A stretch of DNA of 64,000 nucleotides from Planctobacterium sp047947135 (GCA_047947135.1 CP170457.1:2170001-2234000); one strand, 5' to 3'; shown: positions 44,541-54,302, counted from the first letter of the stretch. Numbers and translations are program-made. Notes: generated by a model not told the origin, from the sequence alone.

Positions 44541-44648
44541 CTAGAAGCGCAACCTTATTAATTCGAACTGCACAAGTCTAGTTTATCACTGTGACGATCC
44601 TGTGCCAGTTTGATGGCTAAATTATGACAATTCCTCGGAACGCAGCAT

Positions 44649-45452
44649 TTACGCTGCCTTCTGTGATTCGTTTTGAACTTCATGAAGGGTGTGAACTTTG
44701 ACAATTTTACGCAATGTCGTCCAGCGGATGAGATTAATGTTTCCACTATCGTCTTCGGTCAGTGCGGTACAGTTCTCCACCCAATCCCCATCGTTGAAGT
44801 AAGTGACGCCATCTACATTGACGACTTCAGGATGGTGTATGTGGCCACAGACCACACCATCTAATCCCATCTGTCTGGCTTTTTCGGTGCAGGCGACACG
44901 ATATCGTTCAATTGCCTTGTTGGCACCCGAAATACGTGATTTGATATATCCTGCCAGCGATCGGTAAGGGAGTCCGGTCAAGCTGCGGGCTCTGTTGTAC
45001 CAGCGATTCAGAAATAACAACAACTCATAGGCTTTGTCACCAATCCAAGCATGTATAGGGCCAAAACACACATCATCGTCAAATACATCACCGTGCAATA
45101 GCAGTAATTTTTTTCCATCAGCAGTGGTATGAATGTATTCGCGGTGAATCTCAATATCACCAAACGCCATACCATCGTATTTCTGGGCTGGTTCATCATG
45201 ATTCCCAGGCAAGTAGATGACGCAGGTATCACTATGAGATAACGCCAGAATAAAATGGAAAAGTTCGTTGTGTGTTTTGGGCCACATGAACTGTTTGCTC
45301 ATCGCCCACATGTCGACGATATCCCCGACTAGATACAGCCTGTCAATCTGTGAGTTTTGCAAGAAATCCAGCAAGTACTCCGCTTTACAATCTCGTGATC
45401 CTAAGTGAATGTCAGAAATCCAGACAGTGCGATAATGTTTTTTGATAGTCAT
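44649..45452 (-). CDS. UDP-2,3-diacylglucosamine diphosphatase-like metallophosphoesterase
   Basis: 267 residues from the ATG at 45452, which has a strong GGGAGGAG upstream; a longer frame to 45515 is not needed. The five calcineurin-type motifs are present: SDIHLGS, GDIVDMW, GNHDE, HGDVFD and GHIHHPEV. It is close to LpxH-like proteins found away from the lipid A genes. It precedes the OlsF-like gene by 108 bases on the same strand, so a membrane-lipid role is likely. The true substrate could differ from that of LpxH. Confidence 0.85.
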   Translation of the reverse strand: MTIKKHYRTVWISDIHLGSRDCKAEYLLDFLQNSQIDRLYLVGDIVDMWAMSKQFMWPKTHNELFHFILALSHSDTCVIYLPGNHDEPAQKYDGMAFGDIEIHREYIHTTADGKKLLLLHGDVFDDDVCFGPIHAWIGDKAYELLLFLNRWYNRARSLTGLPYRSLAGYIKSRISGANKAIERYRVACTEKARQMGLDGVVCGHIHHPEVVNVDGVTYFNDGDWVENCTALTEDDSGNINLIRWTTLRKIVKVHTLHEVQNESQKAA

Positions 45453-45664
45453 GTTTATGGCTCCTCCCCCAGTTTCAGAAATCATAAATTTTAGCCATGA
45501 CAGAGGGGTGAACAATTAATTACCGGGTGATGAAAATGAGCCGGTTATATGTCGATTTTATTGCAATAAGCGATTGAGAAAAGGGGAATTATTGGAGGGT
45601 GAAGACTGTATCATGATACCAAAATACAGCCTTGATATTACGCGAATATGACTAATTACTATGG

Positions 45665-45985
45665 TCAGAACCAGGAGCTGATAAAGCCCATAAAACCTTT
45701 ATTCTCGATGACCTGATAGGTAATGCAACTTCCTTCATCTTTTAATGAATAACAAATATTCAGGTTTTGGGTATCTTCATCCAGCTTAACGAAGTCAGCG
45801 CGGGCATCAAACAGCATCCCCGAGCCACCCAGGCCGTCCCAGTAAGTACTCTCTGTAATCAGATTCCCATAGCGGTAAGTGATCTGTTGCGGTTTTGGAA
45901 ACACGATAGCAACAACAAGGACGATTACCCCCGCCAGTAGCTTGAGCGTTTGCTTGTCTTGAAGAAGTTGCAGAAGTTTGTTCAT
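45665..45985 (-). CDS. hypothetical protein with N-terminal membrane anchor
   Basis: 106 residues. One membrane helix near the start (LLAGVIVLVVAIVF) is followed by a small, mostly polar domain with two Cys (NICYSLKDEGSCITY) that could pair in the periplasm. It begins 10 bases after the M28 peptidase stop and is probably in that operon. No family recognised. Confidence 0.65.
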   Translation of the reverse strand: MNKLLQLLQDKQTLKLLAGVIVLVVAIVFPKPQQITYRYGNLITESTYWDGLGGSGMLFDARADFVKLDEDTQNLNICYSLKDEGSCITYQVIENKGFMGFISSWF

Positions 45986-45995
45986 TATGCGCCTT

Positions 45996-47387
45996 TTACT
46001 GAGGTGCCGGACGCGGATCTACGTCGCTGTTTGCCATCAGGTAAGTAAAAATTGCATAGGCAGTTTGATTCTGTCGAATGGCCTCTGGATCAATCTTGTC
46101 CAGGGTATCGTTTGGCGTGTGATGATAATCGAAATAATGGGTACCATCCTGGCGCAAAGATACCACCGGAACACCTTTTGCTGGCATCATGGATATATCC
46201 GGGCCACCGCTGGCGTTGTTGTCACCTTTTGCAATACCCAATGGTGCCAGATATTGATTAAGGGTATCCACAAAGGGTAACGCTGATTCAGCAAAACGGG
46301 TATCCAATTGATAAATGCTGCCTGCACCAAAATCAGACTCAGCGGCAACAATAATGTTTTTCAGGTCATCGGCATTGTCTTTGACGTACTGGCGGGCACC
46401 GACCAAACCAAATTCTTCATTGGCATAAAGAATAACGCGGATAGTGCGCTTAAGTGAGCCGAGTTCTGATTTAATAAGGCTTGCTGCGGCAGTAACGATG
46501 CCAACACCTGCGCCATCATCTAATGCACCGGTACCTTCGTCCCAAGAATCTAAATGGCCTGCAATAAGTACAATCTCTTCGGGCTTCTCGCTACCGGTGA
46601 TTTCACCTATGACATTGTACGAGGTTTGCCAACCGTGCTCTTTGGCCTGAATATTCAAATCAATGGTGACGGGTTTTCCTTCCGCAAACATATATTCCAG
46701 TGTGTCAGCATCTGCATTTGACAATGCACCGGCAGGAATTTTTTCAACCTGAGGGCTGTATTGCATCGCTCCGGTGTGAGCAAATCGACTTTGGTCGGTG
46801 CCTACCGAGCGGATCACAACCGCCTTTGCACCGAGGCGCGCTGCTTCGATGGCACCTCTTGAGCGACCAATCACCACCGGACCATAACCTTTACCTGCGC
46901 GATCCCGGATCATCTTTTTATTGATGAACACGACCTTGTCTTGCACTTGCTCAGGCGAAGCTTCTTGCAACGATTCTAAGGAATCAAACATCACGACTTC
47001 AGCATTCAAACCACCTTCCGGTGTTGCGACTGAGCCACCTAGCGCGGTCACAACCATTGATTGCTCATATGGGGTTAATACCGTCGCTTCAGCCAGTCCT
47101 CGGGACCAGTTTCTCACTCGGACAGGTTGTTTATATACTTTATCGAAACCCAGGCTGTGCAATTTCTTCTCAGCCCATGCAACTGCTTTTTTATCGCCTT
47201 CACTGCCCGCAATGCGAGGTCCTACCTCAACGGTAAGAGATTTCACAATGTCATAAGCAAGTTCACTTTGCTGAGATGCCGCTTGCAGTTTTTTAACGTC
47301 GGCTTCATCAATTGCAAATGAGAGGTTGGAAAAAGCGAAAACAGATAAACACAATAGAGAAGAGCGCAGAATAGGTTTCAATTTCAT
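45996..47387 (-). CDS. M28 family secreted metallopeptidase (carboxypeptidase Q-like)
   Basis: 463 residues from the ATG at 47387; GTG and TTG alternatives lie just upstream. A signal peptide ends NLSFAID. A PA-like inserted domain comes first (about 110-235), then the di-zinc peptidase: His and Asp in AGHLDSWDEGTGALDDGAG, catalytic Glu pair in YANEEFGLVG, Asp in ESDFGAGS, and His in DYHHTPNDTLDKID. It should trim peptides in the periplasm or outside. It follows rpsT but is separated by a terminator. Confidence 0.92.
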   Translation of the reverse strand: MKLKPILRSSLLCLSVFAFSNLSFAIDEADVKKLQAASQQSELAYDIVKSLTVEVGPRIAGSEGDKKAVAWAEKKLHSLGFDKVYKQPVRVRNWSRGLAEATVLTPYEQSMVVTALGGSVATPEGGLNAEVVMFDSLESLQEASPEQVQDKVVFINKKMIRDRAGKGYGPVVIGRSRGAIEAARLGAKAVVIRSVGTDQSRFAHTGAMQYSPQVEKIPAGALSNADADTLEYMFAEGKPVTIDLNIQAKEHGWQTSYNVIGEITGSEKPEEIVLIAGHLDSWDEGTGALDDGAGVGIVTAAASLIKSELGSLKRTIRVILYANEEFGLVGARQYVKDNADDLKNIIVAAESDFGAGSIYQLDTRFAESALPFVDTLNQYLAPLGIAKGDNNASGGPDISMMPAKGVPVVSLRQDGTHYFDYHHTPNDTLDKIDPEAIRQNQTAYAIFTYLMANSDVDPRPAPQ

Positions 47388-47465
47388 GGGCAACACAAAT
47401 ACTTTATTAAATGTGCGCTTATGCTAACTGAAAATTTTAAGGTTGTCTGCTATGTTACGGAAACA

Positions 47466-47493
47466 AAAAAGGCGTCTTGCGACGCCTTTTTTG
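47466..47493 (-). terminator. rho-independent terminator after rpsT
   Basis: Stem AAGGCGTC / GACGCCTT with a 4-base loop and flanking A and T runs, 14-20 bases downstream of the rpsT stop. It is nearly symmetrical and could work in both directions. Confidence 0.88.
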
Positions 47494-47506
47494 TGAAACT
47501 TTGCGC

Positions 47507-47770
47507 TTACGCTAAAGCTTTGATCTGTGCAGCAAGACGGCTCTTATGACGAGCAGCTTTGTTTTTGTGGATCAAACCTTTAGTAGCCATGCGATCTAGA
47601 ATTGGTGATGCAGAAGCAAATGCTTGCTCAGCAGCACTTTTGTCACCAGATTCGATAGCAGTACGTACTTTTTTAACATATGTACGCATCATAGAACGAC
47701 GGCTAGCGTTATGCTGGCGACGTTTCTCTGCCTGTATCGCGCGTTTCTTAGCAGACTTGATGTTAGCCAA
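47507..47770 (-). CDS. rpsT: 30S ribosomal protein S20
   Basis: 87 residues: MANIKSAKKRAIQAEKRRQHNASRRS start, VRTAIESGDK middle and KGLIHKNKAARHKSRLAAQIKAL end are the full S20 pattern. S20 binds 16S rRNA early in 30S assembly. It is monocistronic, with its own terminator and a candidate promoter carrying a GC-rich discriminator, as expected for a growth-rate controlled gene. Confidence 0.98.
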   Translation of the reverse strand: MANIKSAKKRAIQAEKRRQHNASRRSMMRTYVKKVRTAIESGDKSAAEQAFASASPILDRMATKGLIHKNKAARHKSRLAAQIKALA

Positions 47771-47815
47771 GATGATACTCCCAAAAACGATTCAACTGTA
47801 AATTCGAGGGTGCGG

Positions 47816-47845
47816 ATTTTGCCTACTATTAAAGAAAAAGTCAAA
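47816..47845 (-). promoter_or_regulatory. candidate rpsT promoter
   Basis: On the minus strand TTGACT and AAAAAT are spaced by 18 bases, followed by the GC-rich CCGCACCCTCG, typical of ribosomal-gene promoters under stringent control. Confidence 0.4.
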
Positions 47846-47980
47846 GACTTTTACGCAATTTATTGTTTTTGCCGTCCCAGAGCACGGGCAAGTTCTATAA
47901 TAGCTGAAGGATTGCTGTAAAATCGGTAATGTTGATAGCCCAAAGCAATTTCATTCAGTAACGTTCAACGGACTCTAATA

Positions 47981-48568
47981 ATGGAAAACAATAACGGCGC
48001 TCGTTCCTGGTCTGACAATATAAATTTTATCATTGCAGTCTGTGCGGTATTGATTTCCGCCGCCTCTTTTTACGCGACCTATCTGCAGGCAGAGTCTTCA
48101 GAGAAACAGGTTAAAGCCATGACTCTACCACTGCTGGACTTTGAGCATAGCAACTGGGATACAGAAACTAATAGTTATAGACTGCAGCTTAAAATTACTA
48201 ATGCTGGCGCGGGGCCTGCTATTTTACACCGGGCAGAGTTTGTGTATCGGGGGCAACAGTTTGCTGACTTAAGAGCAATTATCAAAGCGTGTTGTCAGGA
48301 AAATTACACGGATTTTTTGGCAACCACTGATGTTGCAAAACGGCGCTATACAGTGAACGCGCCTCTACAAAATGCCATTTTACCGGGATTGCAGGAGCTG
48401 ACGTTTTTTGAAGTGGTCGATCAGGACAACTCGCATCCATTCTGGCAACAATTTGAAACAGTCCGGTTTGCGATAAATGCTAAGCTTTGTTACTGCTCAT
48501 TACTTGGTGACTGTTATCAATCGCAAGGCATTACTAATGTCGTTGAGGTTGATCAATGCGCTGAGTAG
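47981..48568 (+). CDS. hypothetical membrane-anchored protein
   Basis: 195 residues. An N-terminal helix (INFIIAVCAVLISAASFYATYL) is followed by a predicted extracytoplasmic or cytoplasmic beta-sandwich-like domain (YRLQLKITNAGAGPAILHRAEFVYRG), with six Cys, several in pairs (ACCQ, LCYCSLLGDCY). The ITNAGAGPA motif recurs in uncharacterised anchored proteins. A CAT-like gene follows 37 bases later. Function unknown. Confidence 0.68.
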   Translation: MENNNGARSWSDNINFIIAVCAVLISAASFYATYLQAESSEKQVKAMTLPLLDFEHSNWDTETNSYRLQLKITNAGAGPAILHRAEFVYRGQQFADLRAIIKACCQENYTDFLATTDVAKRRYTVNAPLQNAILPGLQELTFFEVVDQDNSHPFWQQFETVRFAINAKLCYCSLLGDCYQSQGITNVVEVDQCAE

Positions 48569-48605
48569 TCAACGACATAGCCTATGAGATGAATATTAGA
48601 AAAAC

Positions 48606-49250
48606 ATGAAAAATATAGATATAGCAACGTGGTCCCGATGCTCCCAATTTAAGCATTTCAAAGAATACGAAGCGCCGCATTTTAATGTGGTGGCGGATGT
48701 GGATATTGGGCGACTTTTGAAAGTATGCAAAGCCAACAATATATCCAGTTATGCAGCCATTATTTATCTGGTCAGCAAAGTAAGTAATTCCATTGAAGAG
48801 TTTCGTTACCGAATTCGGGGAGAAGAGGTGGTGCTGCATGATGTCGTGCATCCTTCATTTACGGTGATGGGCAAAGACGACACTTTTTCATATTGCAGTG
48901 CCCCATTTAATGAGTCTCCTAAGCAGTTTTTTACTATTGCACAACAAAGAATAGATAGCGCCAAGGAACAACCCACACTAAACGATGGTAACGATGACGA
49001 TCATTATCTTTACATGTCATGCTTGCCCTGGGTTAAATTTACCTCAGTTACTCATGCAATGCGGCTGAATCCGACAGACTCCATTCCGCGTTACTCATGG
49101 GGTAAATACTGTCAGCAAGGTGATGCGGTTATGATGCCGCTGGCGGTGCAGGTGCACCACGCACTGGCTGATGGTTTACATGTTGGGCTGTTTTACCAGC
49201 GAGTGGAAGCGTATTTGCAGGCACCGGAAACTCTGTTGTTGCAGGAATAA
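48606..49250 (+). CDS. chloramphenicol acetyltransferase-like protein (CatA type)
   Basis: 214 residues, the normal length of a type A CAT. The active-site motif is QVHHALADGLH, with catalytic His at residue 185 and structural Asp at 189. The core also contains FRYRIRGEEVVLHDVVHPSFTV and LPWVKFTSVTHA. Real CAT resistance enzymes have HHAVCDG; here Val and Cys are replaced by Leu and Ala. Chromosomal homologs of this kind may acetylate other compounds, so resistance cannot be assumed. Confidence 0.85.
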   Translation: MKNIDIATWSRCSQFKHFKEYEAPHFNVVADVDIGRLLKVCKANNISSYAAIIYLVSKVSNSIEEFRYRIRGEEVVLHDVVHPSFTVMGKDDTFSYCSAPFNESPKQFFTIAQQRIDSAKEQPTLNDGNDDDHYLYMSCLPWVKFTSVTHAMRLNPTDSIPRYSWGKYCQQGDAVMMPLAVQVHHALADGLHVGLFYQRVEAYLQAPETLLLQE

Positions 49251-49263
49251 CCCAACTCAGATT

Positions 49264-50061
49264 TTATTTTCTGCTATCGATGACAGGTTTGCATTTAAAG
49301 GCATTTTGATGGGGTTCGGTGGCGATATCGCTGCCTTGACCCTTAGCATATTGTGAGTTCCACAGTTCTTTTAGATCTGGCTTTTTGCCTTCTCTGGCCC
49401 ACTTTGCTTCAGCCTCTCGCTGTTTTTGATAGTTTGCCTGACGGTTTCTGTCCCAGTCCTGTACGCGTTGCATAAAGGCGGGATCCTCTTGTAAATCGCG
49501 CACTTCTATTTCCATCTCGTTTAGCAGCGCCAATGGAAACGGGATAACACGGCAAATAGGTTCACCTGCTTTAAATGTAACGGCTGTATCGGCAAGGGTC
49601 ATGCGCCAGTTCATGGTGAATGGAAACGGGATCCAATCACTCCGAATAAACGCATCCAGTGGCGTAATAACGGTTTTATCGTGATTTGCCGGTCCGGTGA
49701 CCATTAATCCGTAGTCGGGTGGGGTCCGGAATAAAAAAGGTATGTACCAGGTGACGGTGCCTGAGCCAAAGTGGGGGCCTGGTGCAAATGGGTTTTTCTT
49801 CGCCAGATCTATTTGTAACTGATCTCCCTTATCTTTTCCCGTCCAGGTAATTGTTGCATCAACTGGATTGAGAATTTCCCAGCCCATGCTGTTTGCAGCA
49901 CTTAGCGGTATGCAGCGATAGGCATATCTGGCGGGTGTTTCGTCCATCCAGTCGCGTGTGACTCTGCACGGTCTGATTGACTGCATAACATCGTGTTTTA
50001 CACCGGGCATTACATAGGCGTATATTTTGTTATTGGGAACGGAATGAACTTCTTGATTCAT
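49264..50061 (-). CDS. DUF6065 family protein
   Basis: 265 residues with RDWMDETPARYAYRCIPLSAANSMGWEI near the start, the clearest hallmark of DUF6065, then FGSGTVTWYIPFLFRTPPDYGLMVTGPAN and a late EPICRVIPFPL. Members of the family are known from genomes only, often near oxygenase or antibiotic-related genes. A charged, helical tail (about 205-245) follows the core. It converges with the CAT-like gene. Confidence 0.75.
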   Translation of the reverse strand: MNQEVHSVPNNKIYAYVMPGVKHDVMQSIRPCRVTRDWMDETPARYAYRCIPLSAANSMGWEILNPVDATITWTGKDKGDQLQIDLAKKNPFAPGPHFGSGTVTWYIPFLFRTPPDYGLMVTGPANHDKTVITPLDAFIRSDWIPFPFTMNWRMTLADTAVTFKAGEPICRVIPFPLALLNEMEIEVRDLQEDPAFMQRVQDWDRNRQANYQKQREAEAKWAREGKKPDLKELWNSQYAKGQGSDIATEPHQNAFKCKPVIDSRK

Positions 50062-50389
50062 CGATGTACCTGATTATTTTTGCCTAAGCATAAAAAGATT
50101 ATGTCACGAAGTCTAACTTTGGCCTGCTTTGCTTATTAACTGTCCCAAATTTATAAATCACTTCACATTTTAAATTAATATAATCAATACAACTGTTTAG
50201 CTTTAATCTCATTCATTTTAGAAAAAGCGGGTCAGACTTAAATCAAGTAAAGCGGAGGATGCAGAGCCGTTATTGCTATAAATTCCTGTCGCCCAATTAT
50301 TGAACATTGATTGTTCTGCTTGTAAACTCACGCGCTGAAATGCTTTGTTACATTTCGTAATAGTTATACATAAATATAAAGAGGAAAGG
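50062..50389. other. AT-rich divergent intergenic region
   Basis: 328 bases between the divergent DUF6065 and S9 genes. It must hold both promoters. TTGTTA at 50345 and several TATA-like hexamers near 50365-50376 are present, but spacing is not ideal. GAGGA at 50381-50385 is the S9 ribosome site. No gene seen. Confidence 0.45.
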
Positions 50390-52351
50390 ATGTTTCCAAT
50401 GCGATATATCAAAATTTTAAGTACCTTTCTGGTGCTGTTAACCAGTTGGCATTCGCCACTGCATGCCAAAATTGATCCGACAGCGCTTGCTGCTGACTGG
50501 CAGTATCACGAGGCCAAGATCTCACCTGATGGCAAACACCTTGCAATTGTCATTATTAAAGAGGGTAAACGCCGATTAGCGGTGGTGGATAGTAGCAATT
50601 TCCAACCAGTTGGGGGTGCTGATTTCGGCGACAAACAGGAAGTGGGGCAATTTTACTGGGTGAGCGATGAGCGTCTGGTCATAAAGGTATTGCAACACCA
50701 GCCCTGGGATGCGGCTCCTGCATATTATGGTGAATTGTTTGCCATTGATTATGATGGCAGAAATGGTGATTTGATTTATGGTTATCGCGCTGGCGAAAAG
50801 CAAACAGGCAGTGCCATTAAGAAAAAAGAAGGAATCAGAGGCTGGGCGGATATCATCAGTTTGATGCCAGATGATGAAGATCATATTTTGATATCTTCAG
50901 AGCCCATGGACAGTAAAGGTCTTATTTCTACTGTACATCGATTGAATGTTAACAATGGCCGCATGAGCGGTATCCTGGCAACAGCACCTTCGGCTTACAC
51001 GTCTTTTTATGCCAATCGACAAGGAGAGGTTGTTGCTGCTGTAGGGCTTAATCGTGACGCAGATAAACGGGTGTTTTTGTATGATGATGAACAGAACTGG
51101 ACGGAACTGTCATTTGATGACTTTGGCGAAGCGTTTGAGCCACTGACTCTGAACAGCGATGGGTCTAAATTGTATGTGCTGGATAATCTCAATCAGGATC
51201 TCACTGGACTATTTAGCCTCGATCTGAAAACCGGCAAACGTGAACACATTTATACTGACGAGAAAGTGGATATCACCGAAGTGCAGTTTAGCTCGGACAG
51301 AGAAGATGTATATGCCTTGTTGGTAGATGATGGTTACCCAGCCTACGTATCTTTTAATACCAGTACCGCAGAAGCCAAATTATATAAAGAGCTGATTAAA
51401 ACCTTTCAGGGTTATCGCATTTCCATTACCAGTCGCGACCGGGAACGCAAACAGTGGCTTATCTATGCGCGAAATGATTTAAATGCCGGAAGCTTTTATC
51501 TTTTCAACAGCGAATCTAACCAGTTTAAGCTGTTGTTCGCCAACTTCCACGGTGTTGATCCCAATTTATTGTCTCAATCTATTCCTGTCTCATTTGCTGC
51601 CACTGATGGTGCAACAGTAAATGGTTATGTGACTTATCCGGCTGGCGTGCCTGAAAGCCAGAGTGTGCCGCTGGTGGTATTGGTGCATGGGGGGCCGCAC
51701 GGTGTCAGAGACTATTGGGGCTTTGATCGTGAGGTTCAGCTGTTAGCGTCACAGGGATACGCGGTATTGCGTGTTAACTTCCGCGGTTCAGGTGGCTATG
51801 GTCAGGCCTTTTTTGATGCCGGTTTCGGAAAATGGGGCGATCTTATTCAGCAGGATATAATCGATGGCACTAAATGGGTAATTGCACAAGGCGGTATTGA
51901 TGCCAACAAAGTTTGCATTATGGGCACCAGCTTTGGTGCATATTCTGCTGTGCAAGCGTCATTGTTAGCCCCTGACCTATACAAGTGTGCAGTGGCCAAT
52001 GCCGGAATTTACGACCTGCCACGGATGTTTGATGAGGGTGATATCCCAAAACTGATTTTTGGCGAAGCCTTCTTAGAAAAAGCGCTGGGTATGGAAGAAA
52101 CAAAACTGAAACAGTTCTCACCGGTTTATAATCTGGACAAACTTAAGGCTCCAGTCCTAATTGCCCACGGTAGACAGGATGTCCGTGCTCCCTTTAGCCA
52201 CGCTGAAGCGTTAAAAGAAGGTCTGGAAGCACTGGATAAACCTTACGACTGGTTTGTTAAAGATACCGAAGCACATGGGTTTTATAATCAGGAAAACCGC
52301 GCTGAATATTTTGAAAAAGTCGTGGACTTTTTAGGTCAGCACCTGAAGTAA
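50390..52351 (+). CDS. S9 family prolyl oligopeptidase, third copy
   Basis: 653 residues from the ATG at 50390. A signal peptide (ILSTFLVLLTSWHSPLHA) precedes a propeller region (AKISPDGKHLAIVII and later blades) and a hydrolase domain with S514 in GTSFGAYSA, Asp in HGRQDVRAPFSHA and His in DTEAHGFYNQ. The nucleophile motif differs from the GASYGGY of the tandem pair, so it is a distant paralog. It should be periplasmic or secreted. An ATG nine bases downstream is an alternative start. Confidence 0.92.
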   Translation: MFPMRYIKILSTFLVLLTSWHSPLHAKIDPTALAADWQYHEAKISPDGKHLAIVIIKEGKRRLAVVDSSNFQPVGGADFGDKQEVGQFYWVSDERLVIKVLQHQPWDAAPAYYGELFAIDYDGRNGDLIYGYRAGEKQTGSAIKKKEGIRGWADIISLMPDDEDHILISSEPMDSKGLISTVHRLNVNNGRMSGILATAPSAYTSFYANRQGEVVAAVGLNRDADKRVFLYDDEQNWTELSFDDFGEAFEPLTLNSDGSKLYVLDNLNQDLTGLFSLDLKTGKREHIYTDEKVDITEVQFSSDREDVYALLVDDGYPAYVSFNTSTAEAKLYKELIKTFQGYRISITSRDRERKQWLIYARNDLNAGSFYLFNSESNQFKLLFANFHGVDPNLLSQSIPVSFAATDGATVNGYVTYPAGVPESQSVPLVVLVHGGPHGVRDYWGFDREVQLLASQGYAVLRVNFRGSGGYGQAFFDAGFGKWGDLIQQDIIDGTKWVIAQGGIDANKVCIMGTSFGAYSAVQASLLAPDLYKCAVANAGIYDLPRMFDEGDIPKLIFGEAFLEKALGMEETKLKQFSPVYNLDKLKAPVLIAHGRQDVRAPFSHAEALKEGLEALDKPYDWFVKDTEAHGFYNQENRAEYFEKVVDFLGQHLK

Positions 52352-52379
52352 AAATAAACCGACTCTGGTTGGGTGTTTG

Positions 52380-54302
52380 TTATTTATCCAGATTAAAAAG
52401 ATAAGAATAAACGCCAAATTCCAGTTTGCGCTTAAAGTCGATGTCGAGGGATTCAAATATACGGTTCATCCCGTCGTTATCTGCCAATACATCGGCTTTA
52501 AGATGCTTTATGCCATACTCTTTGGCAATCGTCATCAAGCGACAAGTGAAAAATCTCCCCAGACCATGTCCTTGCCAGTCATCGCGAATTTGAATAGCGA
52601 TTTCGGGGGTGCTGTCTTCATCATCCATGATCCACTGGGCAATACCAATAATGGCATGATTGGCTGTTTCTGGAGGGTACACCGCGACCAGTGCCATATC
52701 TTTGCTGTAATCGATATCTGCGTATTGCTTCAACACTTTTTGTGGCAATGAACGCATTTGCGTGAAATAACGCATATAGACATTCTGATCCGACAGTTTG
52801 TGAAAGAAGTCCCGCAACAAATCTTCATCCACTGCCTGAATAGGGCGTACGAAAATGCGTTTGTCTTTTGTGGTCTGGTGATGGCATTCAAAACGTTTCG
52901 GATATTCGGACTTGAATGAGTGTCCTGGTTGTTGCGGATGAATGAGAAACTTTTCTTTCGCCTGTTGCAGTAAACTCTCCCGAAACCTGGGATGGGCAAT
53001 TTTGATCAACGCAAGACAACGTTCCCGAATGGTTTTTCCAAATAAAAACGCCGTACCGTATTCCGTGATGACATAGTGTACGTCGTACCTGGTAATCACC
53101 ACCCCCGTTCCTTCCGGTAGTGCCAATAATATGTTCGAGTTACCTTTGATACTTTGGGAGGGTAATGCCACTATCGGTTTACCGCCATGGGAGTATCCTG
53201 CAGCTTTAATGGAGTCATCAGAACTGCCGATACCCGCATAAAAGCGATTGCCCACAGAATCCACTGCGACTTGACCACTCAAATCCACTTTTAGGCCACT
53301 GACTACGCTGATCAGATTGTTGTTATGGGCGAGTCTGTCTAAACGGTTGACCAGATAAGCTGGCTGAAACTCGATGTCAGCATTACGATTTACATATTCG
53401 TATAAGTCTTTGCTGCCATAGGCATGACAGACAATGGATTTTCCGGTATTGACGTTTTTATTAGCGTTAGTAATAACACCACTTTTTATTAACGATAAAA
53501 GCTGGTCGGTCAGTATATCGGTATGTAAACCCAGGTTTTTCCGGCGGCTAAGATAAGGCACTAAATCGTTAATCAGTGCTGTCGCATCCATCTTTATCGT
53601 GGCACCATCCGGGATTTCAAAGATGATATTCTCAGCGATTTTTTCCATTATCGCCTTATCTGTTTGCCATTCACCTAACCAAGGGAACAGCTCTTCAGTG
53701 GTAGGTATGGCGCTGTGATTTTCCGTCCACCAGGTAATTTGGCTGCTGTGTACCAATGAACTGCCTTTGGTCCAAGGCATGTGTTCGCAAACCTCTGCAA
53801 TAACAATATCTGCCGCTTCAATGGCTTCATTACTAAAATCGACACCGGTTCCGAGATTCAGATAGCCGGAATTGTCAGGGGGCGTGGTTTTGATAATGGC
53901 CACTTCAATCGGCAATCGTTTTTCTTTAATCAAGCGATGGATACGCCCAGTGGAAACTGGCAAATAATCCGCAATGCCTTCGCGAATTTTTCGGGCGGCC
54001 TGTCCATAAGCAAAAAAGGCCGTTGTTCTGATGCGACTGGTATGTTCTTCCAAATGAGGAAGCTCACCGCCTGGTATGAATTGCAGAATATTGATATCAC
54101 GGATTTGTCGGTCACCATTGACCAGGGCATTTAAGGTAGCGTGGGCGGTCGCGGAAGTACTGCCAATGTAGATGCGGCTGCCATCGGGTATTTTTTCTGA
54201 TACCTGATCAAAACTTATTTGTTTATTTTGCCATTCAGGTCGTTCAGCGAAAGCTGAAGCTTTGTTGAGGGGCGCTCGAAACCCCAATTTCGTCCAAAAC
54301 AT
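52380..54302 (-). CDS. acetyl-CoA hydrolase/transferase fused to GNAT acetyltransferase
   Basis: 640 residues. The N-terminal part (about 25-450) is a family I CoA-transferase/hydrolase (GSRIYIGSTSATAHATLNAL, PPDNSGYLNLGTGVDFS, EIPDGATIKMDATA) with the active Glu in VITEYGTAFLFGKT. Residues about 480-640 are a GNAT domain (RIFVRPIQAVDEDLLRDFFH, acetyl-CoA loop RDDWQGHGLGRFF). Such fusions occur in proteobacteria. It may move CoA between short acyl chains and acetylate a protein or small molecule (inference). It converges with the S9 gene. Confidence 0.88.
   Translation of the reverse strand: MFWTKLGFRAPLNKASAFAERPEWQNKQISFDQVSEKIPDGSRIYIGSTSATAHATLNALVNGDRQIRDINILQFIPGGELPHLEEHTSRIRTTAFFAYGQAARKIREGIADYLPVSTGRIHRLIKEKRLPIEVAIIKTTPPDNSGYLNLGTGVDFSNEAIEAADIVIAEVCEHMPWTKGSSLVHSSQITWWTENHSAIPTTEELFPWLGEWQTDKAIMEKIAENIIFEIPDGATIKMDATALINDLVPYLSRRKNLGLHTDILTDQLLSLIKSGVITNANKNVNTGKSIVCHAYGSKDLYEYVNRNADIEFQPAYLVNRLDRLAHNNNLISVVSGLKVDLSGQVAVDSVGNRFYAGIGSSDDSIKAAGYSHGGKPIVALPSQSIKGNSNILLALPEGTGVVITRYDVHYVITEYGTAFLFGKTIRERCLALIKIAHPRFRESLLQQAKEKFLIHPQQPGHSFKSEYPKRFECHHQTTKDKRIFVRPIQAVDEDLLRDFFHKLSDQNVYMRYFTQMRSLPQKVLKQYADIDYSKDMALVAVYPPETANHAIIGIAQWIMDDEDSTPEIAIQIRDDWQGHGLGRFFTCRLMTIAKEYGIKHLKADVLADNDGMNRIFESLDIDFKRKLEFGVYSYLFNLDK

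Noticed and set aside
45558..45569. Palindrome TTATTGCAATAA
   Set aside because: A lone 12-bp AT-rich palindrome between two minus-strand genes, expected by chance at this length scale and without a partner site.
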